From: JAJDFU01 sp964641965
GTDB taxonomy: Bacteria > Bacteroidota > Bacteroidia > Chitinophagales > Saprospiraceae
Direction of reading: 5' to 3'
NCBI GenBank assembly: GCA_964641965.1
Contig: CAZXLD010000001.1
Span: 1 to 64,000, forward strand
DNA length: 64,000 nucleotides
In this document: positions 52,790 to 61,428 of the stretch, in pieces
Layout of the letters: every line of letters starts with the position of its first letter
How positions within the stretch are numbered: position 1 is the first letter of the stretch
Notes under the pieces: model-generated
The model's database searches: none
Seen by the model: the letters and a program-made list of their open reading frames with translations, nothing else
Told to the model about the DNA's origin: nothing
Program-made: the position numbers and the translations under genes

Positions 52790-53896
52790 ATTAAGGTTCT
52801 CCATTTAATAAAGTCACTAGGGCGCGGGGGCGCGGAAATGCTATTGCCAGAGACCATTGCGGTGCATGACCGAATTGTGTTTGAATTTGCCGTTGGGTAT
52901 TTCGTGCCAGATAAAAATCAGGTAGTTCCCCTGTTGGAAGAGTTGGATGTTGAGGTTCGTTGTTTTCCTACGAACAACAGTTATGTAATGCCTAGTAAGA
53001 TTCCGGGCATAATAAATTATGCGAAGGAAGTAGGGGCAGATCTGATCCATTGTCATCTGCCCCTTAGCGGTGTACTCGGCCGATTTGCTGGGAAGTTAAT
53101 TGGAATCCCGGTCTTGTATACCGAGCACAATCTGCAACAACGCTACCATCCCCTTACTCGAAGGGCCAACCTTCTTACCATGAACTGGAATGATCACATT
53201 CTTACTGTTTCTGAAGAGGCTCGAAAATCGCTTGAACAACACTTGAACGGAAGCCGCACAAAAGTTCAAACGCTACTGAATGGGGTAAATACAAACTATT
53301 TCAATCCGGAGCATCATACCCGGGATGCAGTCCACTCTCAGATGAGCCTTCCTCCGGATGTTATTGTAATTGGGACAATAGCCGTATTCAGGGCCCAGAA
53401 GCGTTTGGACCGCTGGCTAAAACTGGCCAAAAGGCTCCATGAACAACATCCACAAACCCGCTTTTTGCTGGTAGGTGGTGGCCCGGAAGTCAAAAATCTT
53501 AAACAATTGGCAAAGGAGCTGGGCTTGGATGAAGTGGTCTACTTTCCTGGTCGGCTTGAAGATGTCCGGCCAAGCTTAGCGGCCATGGACATCTATTTGA
53601 TGACATCCGATTTTGAAGGTCTTCCAATAGCATTATTAGAGGCCATGAGCATGCAACTTCCTGTAGTAGCAACTGCTGTTGGCGGAATTCCCGAAGTAAT
53701 CACTAGTGGAGCGGAAGGGTTGCTTTCAGATAAGGAAGATTTGGATAGTTTATACATGCACTTAGCCCAATTGGTTAATTTCCCGGAGCTCCGTAAAGAA
53801 ATGGGAACTGCTGCTCGACATAGAATGAAAGAAAAGTTTTCTATTGATCGAATGGTCAGTGAGTTAGAGGCTGTTTACCGGGAGTTGGTTCGTTAA
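52790..53896 (+). CDS. Family 4 glycosyltransferase, candidate ATT start
   Basis: A GT-B enzyme. The C-terminal half has GTIAVFRAQKRLDRWLKLAK and the donor site MTSDFEGLPIALLEAMS. The N-terminal acceptor-side loop reads MKVLHLIKSLGRGGAE only if translation begins at ATT 52790; the first ATG (52838) follows this glycine-rich motif and would delete it. The frame upstream reaches TGA at 52733 without ATG, GTG, TTG or CTG. From ATT the protein has 368 residues, normal for the family. Donor and acceptor are unknown. Confidence 0.85.
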   Translation: MKVLHLIKSLGRGGAEMLLPETIAVHDRIVFEFAVGYFVPDKNQVVPLLEELDVEVRCFPTNNSYVMPSKIPGIINYAKEVGADLIHCHLPLSGVLGRFAGKLIGIPVLYTEHNLQQRYHPLTRRANLLTMNWNDHILTVSEEARKSLEQHLNGSRTKVQTLLNGVNTNYFNPEHHTRDAVHSQMSLPPDVIVIGTIAVFRAQKRLDRWLKLAKRLHEQHPQTRFLLVGGGPEVKNLKQLAKELGLDEVVYFPGRLEDVRPSLAAMDIYLMTSDFEGLPIALLEAMSMQLPVVATAVGGIPEVITSGAEGLLSDKEDLDSLYMHLAQLVNFPELRKEMGTAARHRMKEKFSIDRMVSELEAVYRELVR

Positions 53897-53952
53897 ATGC
53901 CCCAATCCAACACGTTTTTTTCCCGAAGGGGCAAGGTGATTTACTTTCTGTT

Positions 53953-54879
53953 TTGCGAATACGACCAGCTACTGAACGGGATATACCAGCTATTGTAGAT
54001 CTGCTCAAGCTTAGTTTGAGGGATTCAGGCGTTCCAAAATCAGAAGCTTATTGGAGGTGGAAACACTTGGATAACCCTTTTGGAAGAAGTCCAATACTTT
54101 TGGCTGAGGAAGATCATACCCTGGCCGGGGTTCGCGCTTTTATGACCTGGAAATGGACTAGCCGCGACCAACAATTTTATACGCTACGTCCAGTCGATAC
54201 TGCTACACACCCAAATTTTCGGCGTCGAGGTATTTTTAAAAAACTGACACTCGCACTGCTGGAGCAAAGCAAAGCGCAAGGCGTTGATTTTTTGTTCAAT
54301 ACTCCAAATGCTCAAAGTCGACCCGGTTACCTTAAGATGGGTTGGAAAAATTGGGGAAGAATCCAGGTTTGCATCCGTCCAGTTTGGCCTTACCGTCCGG
54401 CTTGGGAGGTATCGGCATCCCTGAAGTTAAAGTTTCGACTGGATGCTGTTCTGGATAATTGGCCATCCAAGACTTCGCTTGCTGGAAATTCAACCTTCTA
54501 TACCTACAAAGATGCACGGTATTATCGGTGGCGGTATTTGGAATGTCCGGTTGTTCCTTATAGAGGAATCGGGAATGATGCCTTTATTTTGATATTTTCG
54601 ATCCGGAGGAGGAGGCCTGGTTTGGAAATTCGCATTGTAGACCTCATCCGATTTGAACCCGATATTCAGAGCAACCTAAGGGCTTTGATCAATGAATTGA
54701 GTACCGATTTGCGTCCAGCATTCATCTCAATTGCTCCGGGAATGGCGTCTGGGAATATGTTTCTTCCATCGCTGGGTATAGGGCCCAAACTTGCCGTGAG
54801 AGAACTAAATTTGTCTCAGACGGAAATTCCCGCCTTAAAAAATTGGGGATATTCCCTTGGCGACCTTGAGCTTTTTTGA
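53953..54879 (+). CDS. GNAT family N-acetyltransferase
   Basis: A 308-residue protein with one GNAT fold in its first 150 residues: RIRPATERDIPAIVDLLKLS at the start and the acetyl-CoA loop HPNFRRRGIFKKLTLALLEQ. The second half is not recognised. Such proteins accompany polysaccharide deacetylases in Bacteroidota glycan clusters and may acetylate an amino sugar. Translation starts at TTG 53953. Confidence 0.78.
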   Translation: MRIRPATERDIPAIVDLLKLSLRDSGVPKSEAYWRWKHLDNPFGRSPILLAEEDHTLAGVRAFMTWKWTSRDQQFYTLRPVDTATHPNFRRRGIFKKLTLALLEQSKAQGVDFLFNTPNAQSRPGYLKMGWKNWGRIQVCIRPVWPYRPAWEVSASLKLKFRLDAVLDNWPSKTSLAGNSTFYTYKDARYYRWRYLECPVVPYRGIGNDAFILIFSIRRRRPGLEIRIVDLIRFEPDIQSNLRALINELSTDLRPAFISIAPGMASGNMFLPSLGIGPKLAVRELNLSQTEIPALKNWGYSLGDLELF

Positions 54880-55071
54880 AACCTACGGAAAAAAATAAAG
54901 TTGTAATATATTGATATTTAGGCTTAGCAGCCTTTAATTAGCCTATTCACAAGATTCCTCATTCGGGTACACCCTGATCTGAGGGAATAGAATGGGTGGG
55001 TGATAATGCCATTTTTTGATTCACTTTGCCGACAGCTTGACTGTTAGGTTGTTTAATAATTAAACTCTTTC

Positions 55072-56028
55072 ATTCCTATTAGAACAGGGGCTTTCATTAT
55101 ATCGCTAGATTTTGAGCTACATTGGGGTATGCTGCATTCGATCCAGATGAATCGGAAAGGCCAATCCTACTTTCAAAGAACAAGAGCCCTGATTCCAGTC
55201 TTACTAAAGCGATTTGAAGAGAATAAGATTCAGGCAACCTGGGCTACCGTTGGTCTCCTTATGGCAAAGGATAGGCTGGAATTGACTGATTATTTACCTC
55301 ATATCCGACCTGTCTATGCTGATCCTCGATTAGACCCTTATCGCTTGATTGATGCAGGAGAATTGGGACGAAACGAACAAGAAGATCCTTTTCATTTTGC
55401 CCCTTCTTTGGTACGTCAAATCAGAGATACACCAGGTCAGGAAATCGGCACCCATACCTTTAGTCATTTCTACTGTGAAGAAGATAGGCGAGGGGCAGAA
55501 GCTTTTGAAGCAGATTTAATGGCTGCACAAGCTATTGCAGAGAAATGTACAGGAAAACTATTAAAGTCTCTGGTATTGCCACGCAATCAGGTTTATGAGC
55601 CTTACCAAAAGATCTGGAAAACTGCTGGAATTAAAGCATGGCGAACTAATCCATCGGGATGGTTTTGGGAGGGTACCCACAAAGAGCTGATGCGAAAGTC
55701 TACTCGATTGTTTCGTTTAGCAAACCACTATATTCCGGGTACTCCGGCCTCCGTCAGAATGTTAAGGCCCTATATTCCAAAATTGGATTCCCTGGTAGGA
55801 CAACAATTGAAAATACAGCGAATAAAGAAGGAAATGTCCTACGCCGCTGAAGCGGGCAAATCGTATCATCTTTGGTGGCATCCGCATAATATGGCTACCC
55901 ATCCAGCGCGTAATCTGGAAGCGCTGGATAAGATCCTCCTGCATTTCAATCGTCTGAAGGACAATTATGGTATGGAGAGCAAAACGATGGCTGAGGCGTT
56001 GATTCCTTCACCCGAACTATATGCTTGA
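55072..56028 (+). CDS. Polysaccharide deacetylase family protein, candidate ATT start
   Basis: A carbohydrate esterase family 4-like protein of about 318 residues. Motif 1, RTGAFIISLDFELHWG with its acidic metal ligands, lies upstream of the first ATG (55129), so the functional protein must start earlier. The frame is open back to TAA at 55057 and offers no ATG, GTG, TTG or CTG, only ATT (55072 or 55078). Further family segments are KIQATWATVGLLM and IGTHTFSHFYCEE, whose histidines complete the metal site. No signal peptide is seen, so it may act on a cytoplasmic lipid-linked sugar. It overlaps the next gene by eight bases. Confidence 0.85.
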   Translation: MPIRTGAFIISLDFELHWGMLHSIQMNRKGQSYFQRTRALIPVLLKRFEENKIQATWATVGLLMAKDRLELTDYLPHIRPVYADPRLDPYRLIDAGELGRNEQEDPFHFAPSLVRQIRDTPGQEIGTHTFSHFYCEEDRRGAEAFEADLMAAQAIAEKCTGKLLKSLVLPRNQVYEPYQKIWKTAGIKAWRTNPSGWFWEGTHKELMRKSTRLFRLANHYIPGTPASVRMLRPYIPKLDSLVGQQLKIQRIKKEMSYAAEAGKSYHLWWHPHNMATHPARNLEALDKILLHFNRLKDNYGMESKTMAEALIPSPELYA

Positions 56029-57229
56029 TTTTGACCAGAAGGGTGGGACTGGACAAAAACCCAAGTTGATCCGGATCACCACCGTTCCACTTTCATTGCA
56101 ACAATTATTGACCGGGCAAATGCGATACATGACCAAGCAAGGGTTCGAAGTGCTGATGGTTAGTTCTGATGGTTCCGAACGCAGGTCAGTGATTCAAGCA
56201 GAGGGTTGCCCGCATTACATCATTCCCCTTACTAGAAGGATTAGTCCTTTTTTGGATTTGTATTGCTTGATTGTCCTTTGGCGGTTACTCCTTCGGTTTC
56301 GTCCAGATATTGTTCATTCGCATACGCCTAAGGCTGGTTTGCTAGGCATGTTTGCCGCCTGGTTGGCTAGGGTGCCCATTCGTATCCACACCATTGGAGG
56401 CTTGCCATTTGAAACAGCTTCTGGGTTCAAGCGTCCATTGCTTCATTTTACTGAAAAAATAACTTGTTTTTTTGCCTCTCAGGTTTGGCCAAACAGCGTC
56501 ACTTTAGCTCAAATCATAGAAGGAGAACACTTATGCGATCCTTCCAAAATAAAGACAATTGGTAATGGATCTTCCAATGGGATTGATCTAAATCGTTTTC
56601 GAAAAGAATCCCTAAGCGAACACGAAAAAAACCGCATTAAGAAAAGTATTGGATGGGCACCCGAGAAAGAATATTTACTGTTCGTTGGCCGGTTTGTATT
56701 GGATAAAGGAATAGTGGAACTAGTCACGGCGTTTTCCGGCATGGAGGCAAAACGACCTCAACTTGAATTGGTCTTGTTGGGAGAGTTTGAGGATGAGCGG
56801 AAGACAGAGGCCCTGCCAGCCGAAATTCGACAATTTCTACACGATCATCCAAGGATTCATTTGCCAGGCTGGGTTCATGCGGTAGAATATTATTTGGCAG
56901 TTTCCGATTTTATAGTGCATCCCTCTCATAGGGAGGGTTTCCCAAACGTGTTACTGCAGGCAGCAGCCTTAGGATGTCCAATAATTTGTTCTGATATCTG
57001 GGGTAATCGCAATCTGGTCGCAAACGAACAGGTGGGTCTGTTATTTCGGGTTGGAGATCCAAACCATCTTCAGAAAAAAATCCAAGAGGGTTTTCAGGCT
57101 AAAGAAGAAGCCTTACGAAAAGCAATATTCCTCCAACAGATAGTTTTCCAGAAGTATGACCGGAAGCAGATACATGCGTTACTTGAAGATGAATATCGAG
57201 CTGCATTATCATCTAATTCAAGGTCCTAG
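56021..57229 (+). CDS. Family 4 glycosyltransferase
   Basis: A 402-residue GT-B enzyme. The acceptor half includes FRPDIVHSHTPKAGLLGMFA and IRIHTIGGLPFET; the donor half has LLFVGRFVLDKGIVELVTAF and FIVHPSHREGFPNVLLQAAA with the catalytic glutamate. Its ATG overlaps the deacetylase stop, implying translational coupling. Linkage specificity cannot be told. Confidence 0.9.
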   Translation: MLDFDQKGGTGQKPKLIRITTVPLSLQQLLTGQMRYMTKQGFEVLMVSSDGSERRSVIQAEGCPHYIIPLTRRISPFLDLYCLIVLWRLLLRFRPDIVHSHTPKAGLLGMFAAWLARVPIRIHTIGGLPFETASGFKRPLLHFTEKITCFFASQVWPNSVTLAQIIEGEHLCDPSKIKTIGNGSSNGIDLNRFRKESLSEHEKNRIKKSIGWAPEKEYLLFVGRFVLDKGIVELVTAFSGMEAKRPQLELVLLGEFEDERKTEALPAEIRQFLHDHPRIHLPGWVHAVEYYLAVSDFIVHPSHREGFPNVLLQAAALGCPIICSDIWGNRNLVANEQVGLLFRVGDPNHLQKKIQEGFQAKEEALRKAIFLQQIVFQKYDRKQIHALLEDEYRAALSSNSRS

Positions 57230-57305
57230 GATAATGGCAAGGCTTATCAGGAGTAAACCAAGTAGAGTTTAGCAGGCACCGTGATCTTAAACTGCTATTT
57301 GATTT

Positions 57306-57313
57306 TATCTTTG
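57306..57313 (+). promoter_or_regulatory. -7 promoter box upstream of the PglD-like gene
   Basis: TATCTTTG matches TAnnTTTG exactly and lies 96 bases before ATG 57409, in the 179-base gap after the glycosyltransferase. The -33 element is not convincing. It suggests an internal promoter for the bacillosamine-type module. Confidence 0.45.
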
Positions 57314-57408
57314 ACTTTGTATTGTGTATCCCAAGGAACCGATTACACAAACCCACATGCTGGACTTGAATCGAATACACTTGGTCCAGTGACGCTCAAA
57401 TCAAATCA

Positions 57409-58038
57409 ATGAAAAAATCTTTGATCCTGATTGGTTATTCCGGTCATGCATTTGTAGTTGCGGATGCAGCCTTGGAAAGTGGCTGGTCTTTACTTGGTTA
57501 CTGTGAACGTTCGAAAAGATCTGTTAATCCCTTCTCTTTGGACTATATCGGTCCGGAATTTGATAATCTGGATTTATTGGTCAAGGAGCCATGGATAGTC
57601 AGTGTTGGAGATAACTATTTGAGGCTGCAAATTCAAAGCGAGTTGATGGATCGAGATGCAGGAAACCCCGCAACCATTGTACACCCGGATGCTCGAATTG
57701 GCCGGGAAGTGGAAATTGGAAGGGGTAGTTTTTTTGCCGCTGGAGCAAAAGTGAACCCGCTCGCCAGGATTGGGAAAGCAGTGATCTGCAATACCGGATG
57801 CATCATAGAACATGAATGCCGTATTGGAGATTGTGCACATATTGCCCCCGGTGCAATTCTAGCTGCTCAGGTCAGAGTGGGAGACCGGGCTTTTGTGGGT
57901 GCCGGCGCGGCTATTCGGCAGGGAATCCATATCGGAAATGATGCCGTTATCGGGGCTGGAGCAGCAGTTGTGAAAGACGTGAAGGCAGGTCATGTAGTAG
58001 TTGGGAATCCAGCTAAAACGCTATTTGTCAAAAAATAA
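57409..58038 (+). CDS. PglD/NeuD-like sugar O/N-acetyltransferase
   Basis: A 209-residue protein with a Rossmann-like N-terminal domain (SLILIGYSGHAFVVADAAL) and a left-handed beta-helix with catalytic histidine in GCIIEHECRIGDCAHIAPGA. In PglD this histidine activates the amine of UDP-4-amino-sugar. It heads a run of genes resembling pglD-pglE-pglF-pglC, consistent with making a diacetamido-trideoxy sugar. Confidence 0.88.
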   Translation: MKKSLILIGYSGHAFVVADAALESGWSLLGYCERSKRSVNPFSLDYIGPEFDNLDLLVKEPWIVSVGDNYLRLQIQSELMDRDAGNPATIVHPDARIGREVEIGRGSFFAAGAKVNPLARIGKAVICNTGCIIEHECRIGDCAHIAPGAILAAQVRVGDRAFVGAGAAIRQGIHIGNDAVIGAGAAVVKDVKAGHVVVGNPAKTLFVKK

Positions 58039-58049
58039 GGGTAGAACTA

Positions 58050-59165
58050 TTGGGTACTTCTATACGGCCGGATTCAACATGGAAATATGTACAAGATTGC
58101 CTTGAAAACAGAAGGCTTGGTCAACCGGGGTACTACGTCCAAAAGGTAGAGCAATTCTTGACACAACGCTTTGGCTCCTCCCACGGGATTGCTACCTCCA
58201 GTTTTTTTGCTAGTATCTTACTTGCTCTTCGACTGGTCGAGCTCCAACCCAAGGATTATGTGTTGATTCCATCCCTGGCACCTCCTGATGCTGCTCATGC
58301 AACTCGATTGCTTGGAGCAGACCCGATTTTTTTTGATGCTCAGCTTGAAACCTGGCAGGTAGACCTAAATCTTTTAGAAGAGTTTTTAATGAACTATACC
58401 TACCTGAATGACCGGGATCAACTAGTGCTCAAGCGGGATAAAAGGATTATTCGGGCAGTACTATCAGGTCATTTAGCTGGCGGAATGGTAAATATGGACC
58501 GCCTCTTGTTCATTGCCCATCGTTTTAATTTGCAAACGGTCGAGTTGGCAAACGCTGCTTTGGGAACTACCCTGGCTGGAAAAAGTGCAGGGACATTTGG
58601 ACGGGTTGGTTGTTTAAGTTTTCAGCCTGACAGCGTAATCTCCTCTGGTGACGGTGGGTTGGTGCTGATCCAGGAAGATATGCTGGCAAGCCGTGCCCGA
58701 TACCTTACATCCGGCTTGGGACATACGGATTATGGAGAAGCTGAACTACCTTTTGAAATGCTTGAGCTGACAGCTGCAGTTGTATTGGCACAGGTTGAGC
58801 AATTGGACTTTATCCTGGAACAACAGCAAATTTATTTTAAGCGATACACCCAAATGATGGAAGGCAATGGTTTAGTTACTTGTCCAAGTATTGAAGATCA
58901 GGTAAGAAGTAACAGGGGGTGGTACTCTTTTTTATCCGATCAAAGAGACCAATTGATCAGGGCACTGGAAGATGAGCAATTGCCCTATCGGCTATTGCCA
59001 AAGCCTCTCCAATTACAGCCAAGTTTTAAGGGGAGTTTGTTCATAAACAGAGATAACCAAGCCTTACACATCTATCAAAAGGGAATCTGCCTTCCGACCT
59101 CCCCTGCCTTGCCCCCCAAGACACATGATCGAATACTCGAACTAGCTAGGCAAATTCTGGCTTAA
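58050..59165 (+). CDS. DegT/DnrJ-fold aminotransferase homologue lacking the PLP lysine
   Basis: A 371-residue protein of the sugar-aminotransferase fold by position and overall layout (N-terminal GQPGYYVQKVEQFLTQRFGS, later LSFQPDSVISSGDGGLVLIQ). The Schiff-base lysine that should sit in the latter segment is serine 195, and the PLP-ring aspartate expected in the VEDAAQ position is leucine 166 (VELANAA). It is therefore unlikely to be a normal transaminase. By context it occupies the PglE position between PglD- and PglF-like genes. Start is TTG 58050. The frame is intact and of normal length, so it is not an obvious pseudogene. Confidence 0.8.
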   Translation: MGTSIRPDSTWKYVQDCLENRRLGQPGYYVQKVEQFLTQRFGSSHGIATSSFFASILLALRLVELQPKDYVLIPSLAPPDAAHATRLLGADPIFFDAQLETWQVDLNLLEEFLMNYTYLNDRDQLVLKRDKRIIRAVLSGHLAGGMVNMDRLLFIAHRFNLQTVELANAALGTTLAGKSAGTFGRVGCLSFQPDSVISSGDGGLVLIQEDMLASRARYLTSGLGHTDYGEAELPFEMLELTAAVVLAQVEQLDFILEQQQIYFKRYTQMMEGNGLVTCPSIEDQVRSNRGWYSFLSDQRDQLIRALEDEQLPYRLLPKPLQLQPSFKGSLFINRDNQALHIYQKGICLPTSPALPPKTHDRILELARQILA

Positions 59166-59173
59166 ATGCCGGC

Positions 59174-60448
59174 TTGTTTTCAAGCAAAACTCAAGTCCAC
59201 GTGGGTTTTAGAAAAAGCGCTATTCATACCGAACTCCTTAATGCTGCTGGATTGCAGGCTTTTATCCGGGAAAAATTAGTTCGTAGGGAAACCTCCTTTC
59301 TATTGCCGGATTTAGAGCTACACCAGGAACTGTTGTTTCAAGAGGTTCAAGGTTGTTCTATTTTAGTAATTGGAGGGGCAGGAAGTATTGGAAAAGCCTT
59401 TATTAAAGCCGTTTTACCTTTTCAGCCAGGCAAACTGATCGTGATCGATTGGAATGAGAATGCACTTGCTGAATTGACTCGAGACCTGCGTAGCACACCC
59501 AATCAATATATCCCACCCACATTTATTACCTATCCATTTGACTTTGGAGGCGCGGTCTTTAGTAAGTTTCTAAAAAAGGAGGGACCTTTTGATTTGGTAA
59601 TACACTTTGCGGCGCACAAGCATGTCCGATCTGAAAAAGATGTTTATGCCGTGGAAGCCCTGTTGCGAAACAATGTGTTAGCATCCTTGAATCTACTGGA
59701 TCAGCTGTCCAGTGTCCCGCCCAGGCACTTTTTTTCTGTAAGCACGGATAAGGCTTCTGATCCGGTAAATATTATGGGGGCCAGTAAGAAGCTAATGGAA
59801 GAAGCCATCTTGACTTATTCCGCCATGTTCAAAGCTACCTCTGCGAGATTTGCCAACGTTGCGTTTAGTAACGGTAGCCTTCCTTTTAGTTTCATAGAGC
59901 GACTGCGACGGCAGCAGCCCTTGGTTGCTCCTTTGGATATAGTTCGATTCTTCATTTCTCCTGAAGAAGCTGGTCAAATATGCCTGCTAGCTGCAGTAGC
60001 TGGAAACTCGAGCGAGATCTTTTTCCCAAAATTGGAGCCGGATAGCCAATTGTCATTTGTTCAAATGGCTATGGACATTCTGCATTGGATTGGGTTAACG
60101 CCTTATCCTTGTGAAAGTGAACCGGAAGCTAAGTTACTTGCAAATTCTTGGGAAGAAGGAAAACCTTATCCCGTTTACTTTTCGCCAAATGATACAGTGG
60201 GCGAAAAGCAGCAGGAGATCTTCTTTTCGAAAGAAGAAAAAACAGAAATTGATCGCTTCAATAAGTTGGGCATTATACGTCGAGACCCTTCATTCTCCCA
60301 AATGGAATGGGCAGAAATAACATCTGAAATGGAATCCTTGTTTTCCCAAAAAAGGTTGGAGAAAGAAGGTGTCGTTCGCTTTTTGAGCCGGCTTTTACCT
60401 CAATTTAAGCATTTGGAAACCGGGAAAGGATTAGATGAAAAAATGTAG
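59174..60448 (+). CDS. CapD/PglF-like NDP-sugar 4,6-dehydratase or epimerase (soluble form)
   Basis: A 424-residue protein of the Polysacc_synt_2 family. The NAD motif is ILVIGGAGSIGKAFIKAV, FAAHKHVRSEKD is conserved, and the catalytic block STDKASDPVNIMGASKKLME keeps the D-K and M-G-x-x-K residues. Membrane-bound PglF has N-terminal helices; none is seen here, so it resembles soluble FlaA1/PseB-like forms with an extra C-terminal segment. It would turn UDP-GlcNAc into the 4-keto-6-deoxy sugar needed by a PglE-type enzyme. Start at TTG 59174, nine bases after the preceding stop. Confidence 0.85.
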   Translation: MFSSKTQVHVGFRKSAIHTELLNAAGLQAFIREKLVRRETSFLLPDLELHQELLFQEVQGCSILVIGGAGSIGKAFIKAVLPFQPGKLIVIDWNENALAELTRDLRSTPNQYIPPTFITYPFDFGGAVFSKFLKKEGPFDLVIHFAAHKHVRSEKDVYAVEALLRNNVLASLNLLDQLSSVPPRHFFSVSTDKASDPVNIMGASKKLMEEAILTYSAMFKATSARFANVAFSNGSLPFSFIERLRRQQPLVAPLDIVRFFISPEEAGQICLLAAVAGNSSEIFFPKLEPDSQLSFVQMAMDILHWIGLTPYPCESEPEAKLLANSWEEGKPYPVYFSPNDTVGEKQQEIFFSKEEKTEIDRFNKLGIIRRDPSFSQMEWAEITSEMESLFSQKRLEKEGVVRFLSRLLPQFKHLETGKGLDEKM

Positions 60449-60486
60449 TAGGCAGGTTTTAAAAAAATAAAATTTTGAATTTAAGG

Positions 60487-60517
60487 TTGAATACCTGAAT
60501 AACTGGAATTATATTTA
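60487..60517 (+). promoter_or_regulatory. Candidate promoter of the initiating sugar transferase gene
   Basis: TTG (60487-60489), a 20-base spacer and TATATTTA (60510-60517) match the Bacteroidota consensus with one mismatch in the -7 box. It is 35 bases before ATG 60553. Confidence 0.5.
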
Positions 60518-60552
60518 GAGTACTGTAGCAACACACACCACTTCGATCTACC

Positions 60553-61278
60553 ATGTACCCAACCGCGAAGCGATTGTTGGACTCAATTGTAGCGTCTGTT
60601 CTGTTAATAATGCTAGCACCATTGTTAGTTGTGATTGCAATCCTTCAAAGGCTTTCAGGGGAAAGAAAAGTATTTTTCCTACAGCATCGCATCGGTCACC
60701 ACAGAAAGCCCTTTAAAATTTGGAAGTTCGCCACCATGCGCACCAGTAGCGCTGAAAGATCGGATGATCCAATTACCTTAGAGGGTGATCCAAGGGTGAC
60801 CAGATTGGGGCATTTTTTACGGATCACTAAGCTCAACGAGCTTCCCCAGTTAATGAATGTCTTGCGTGGAGAAATGAGCATAGTGGGCCCAAGGCCCTTG
60901 ATTCCTGAAAGTTTTGCCCAGTATCCGGAGCGTATAAAACGCTGCTGCGAGGAGATGCGTCCTGGTATTACAGGCATAGGGTCTATAGTATTCCGAAATG
61001 AATCCTACTTTTTAACTCGTACCAACCAAAAGCCAGCCAATTTCTACCGCGATCATATCCTCCCCTATAAAGGCGAGTTAGAATATTGGTATTTTTGGAA
61101 TCGGTCCTTTCGGACGGATTTCTTTCTTCTCCTGCTCACCCTCTATGCCCTATTTGTTCCCTCTACGCTGAACCTCGTTTTCCGAGTATTTCCAACCTTG
61201 CCAGAACCACCGATCTTTTTGAAAAAAGGGGCTAGCGTTAATTTGAACCCTTTACCAAATAAAAAAAAGGCGCGTTAA
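60553..61278 (+). CDS. Initiating sugar-phosphate transferase (PglC/WbaP-like)
   Basis: A 241-residue monotopic phosphoglycosyltransferase: one hydrophobic segment (residues 12-30), then FFLQHRIGHHRKPFKIWKFA and ITKLNELPQLMNVLRGEMS with VGPRPLIPESFAQYPERI. It transfers a sugar phosphate from a UDP-sugar to undecaprenyl phosphate, the first membrane step of glycan assembly. Following PglD/E/F-like genes, the sugar may be a bacillosamine-like one. An additional C-terminal hydrophobic segment (about residues 185-210) is unusual for PglC. Confidence 0.92.
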   Translation: MYPTAKRLLDSIVASVLLIMLAPLLVVIAILQRLSGERKVFFLQHRIGHHRKPFKIWKFATMRTSSAERSDDPITLEGDPRVTRLGHFLRITKLNELPQLMNVLRGEMSIVGPRPLIPESFAQYPERIKRCCEEMRPGITGIGSIVFRNESYFLTRTNQKPANFYRDHILPYKGELEYWYFWNRSFRTDFFLLLLTLYALFVPSTLNLVFRVFPTLPEPPIFLKKGASVNLNPLPNKKKAR

Positions 61279-61428
61279 TTCAGCCAGGTTAATATCGAAT
61301 TGGGTCAGGAGCTAACGTGCCTTCCAAATGGCAATATTGTCGATCTGAAAAATTGAGGTTCCTTCTACCTTCGACGGCAATATATTTTCCCTTTTAATTC
61401 TGTAGAAAGCAACATAAATAAAAACCGG

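Noticed and set aside
53899..53935. TGCCCC...GGGGCA repeat after the family 4 glycosyltransferase gene
   Set aside because: Loop of about 24 bases and a six-pair stem without a trailing T run; not a credible terminator.
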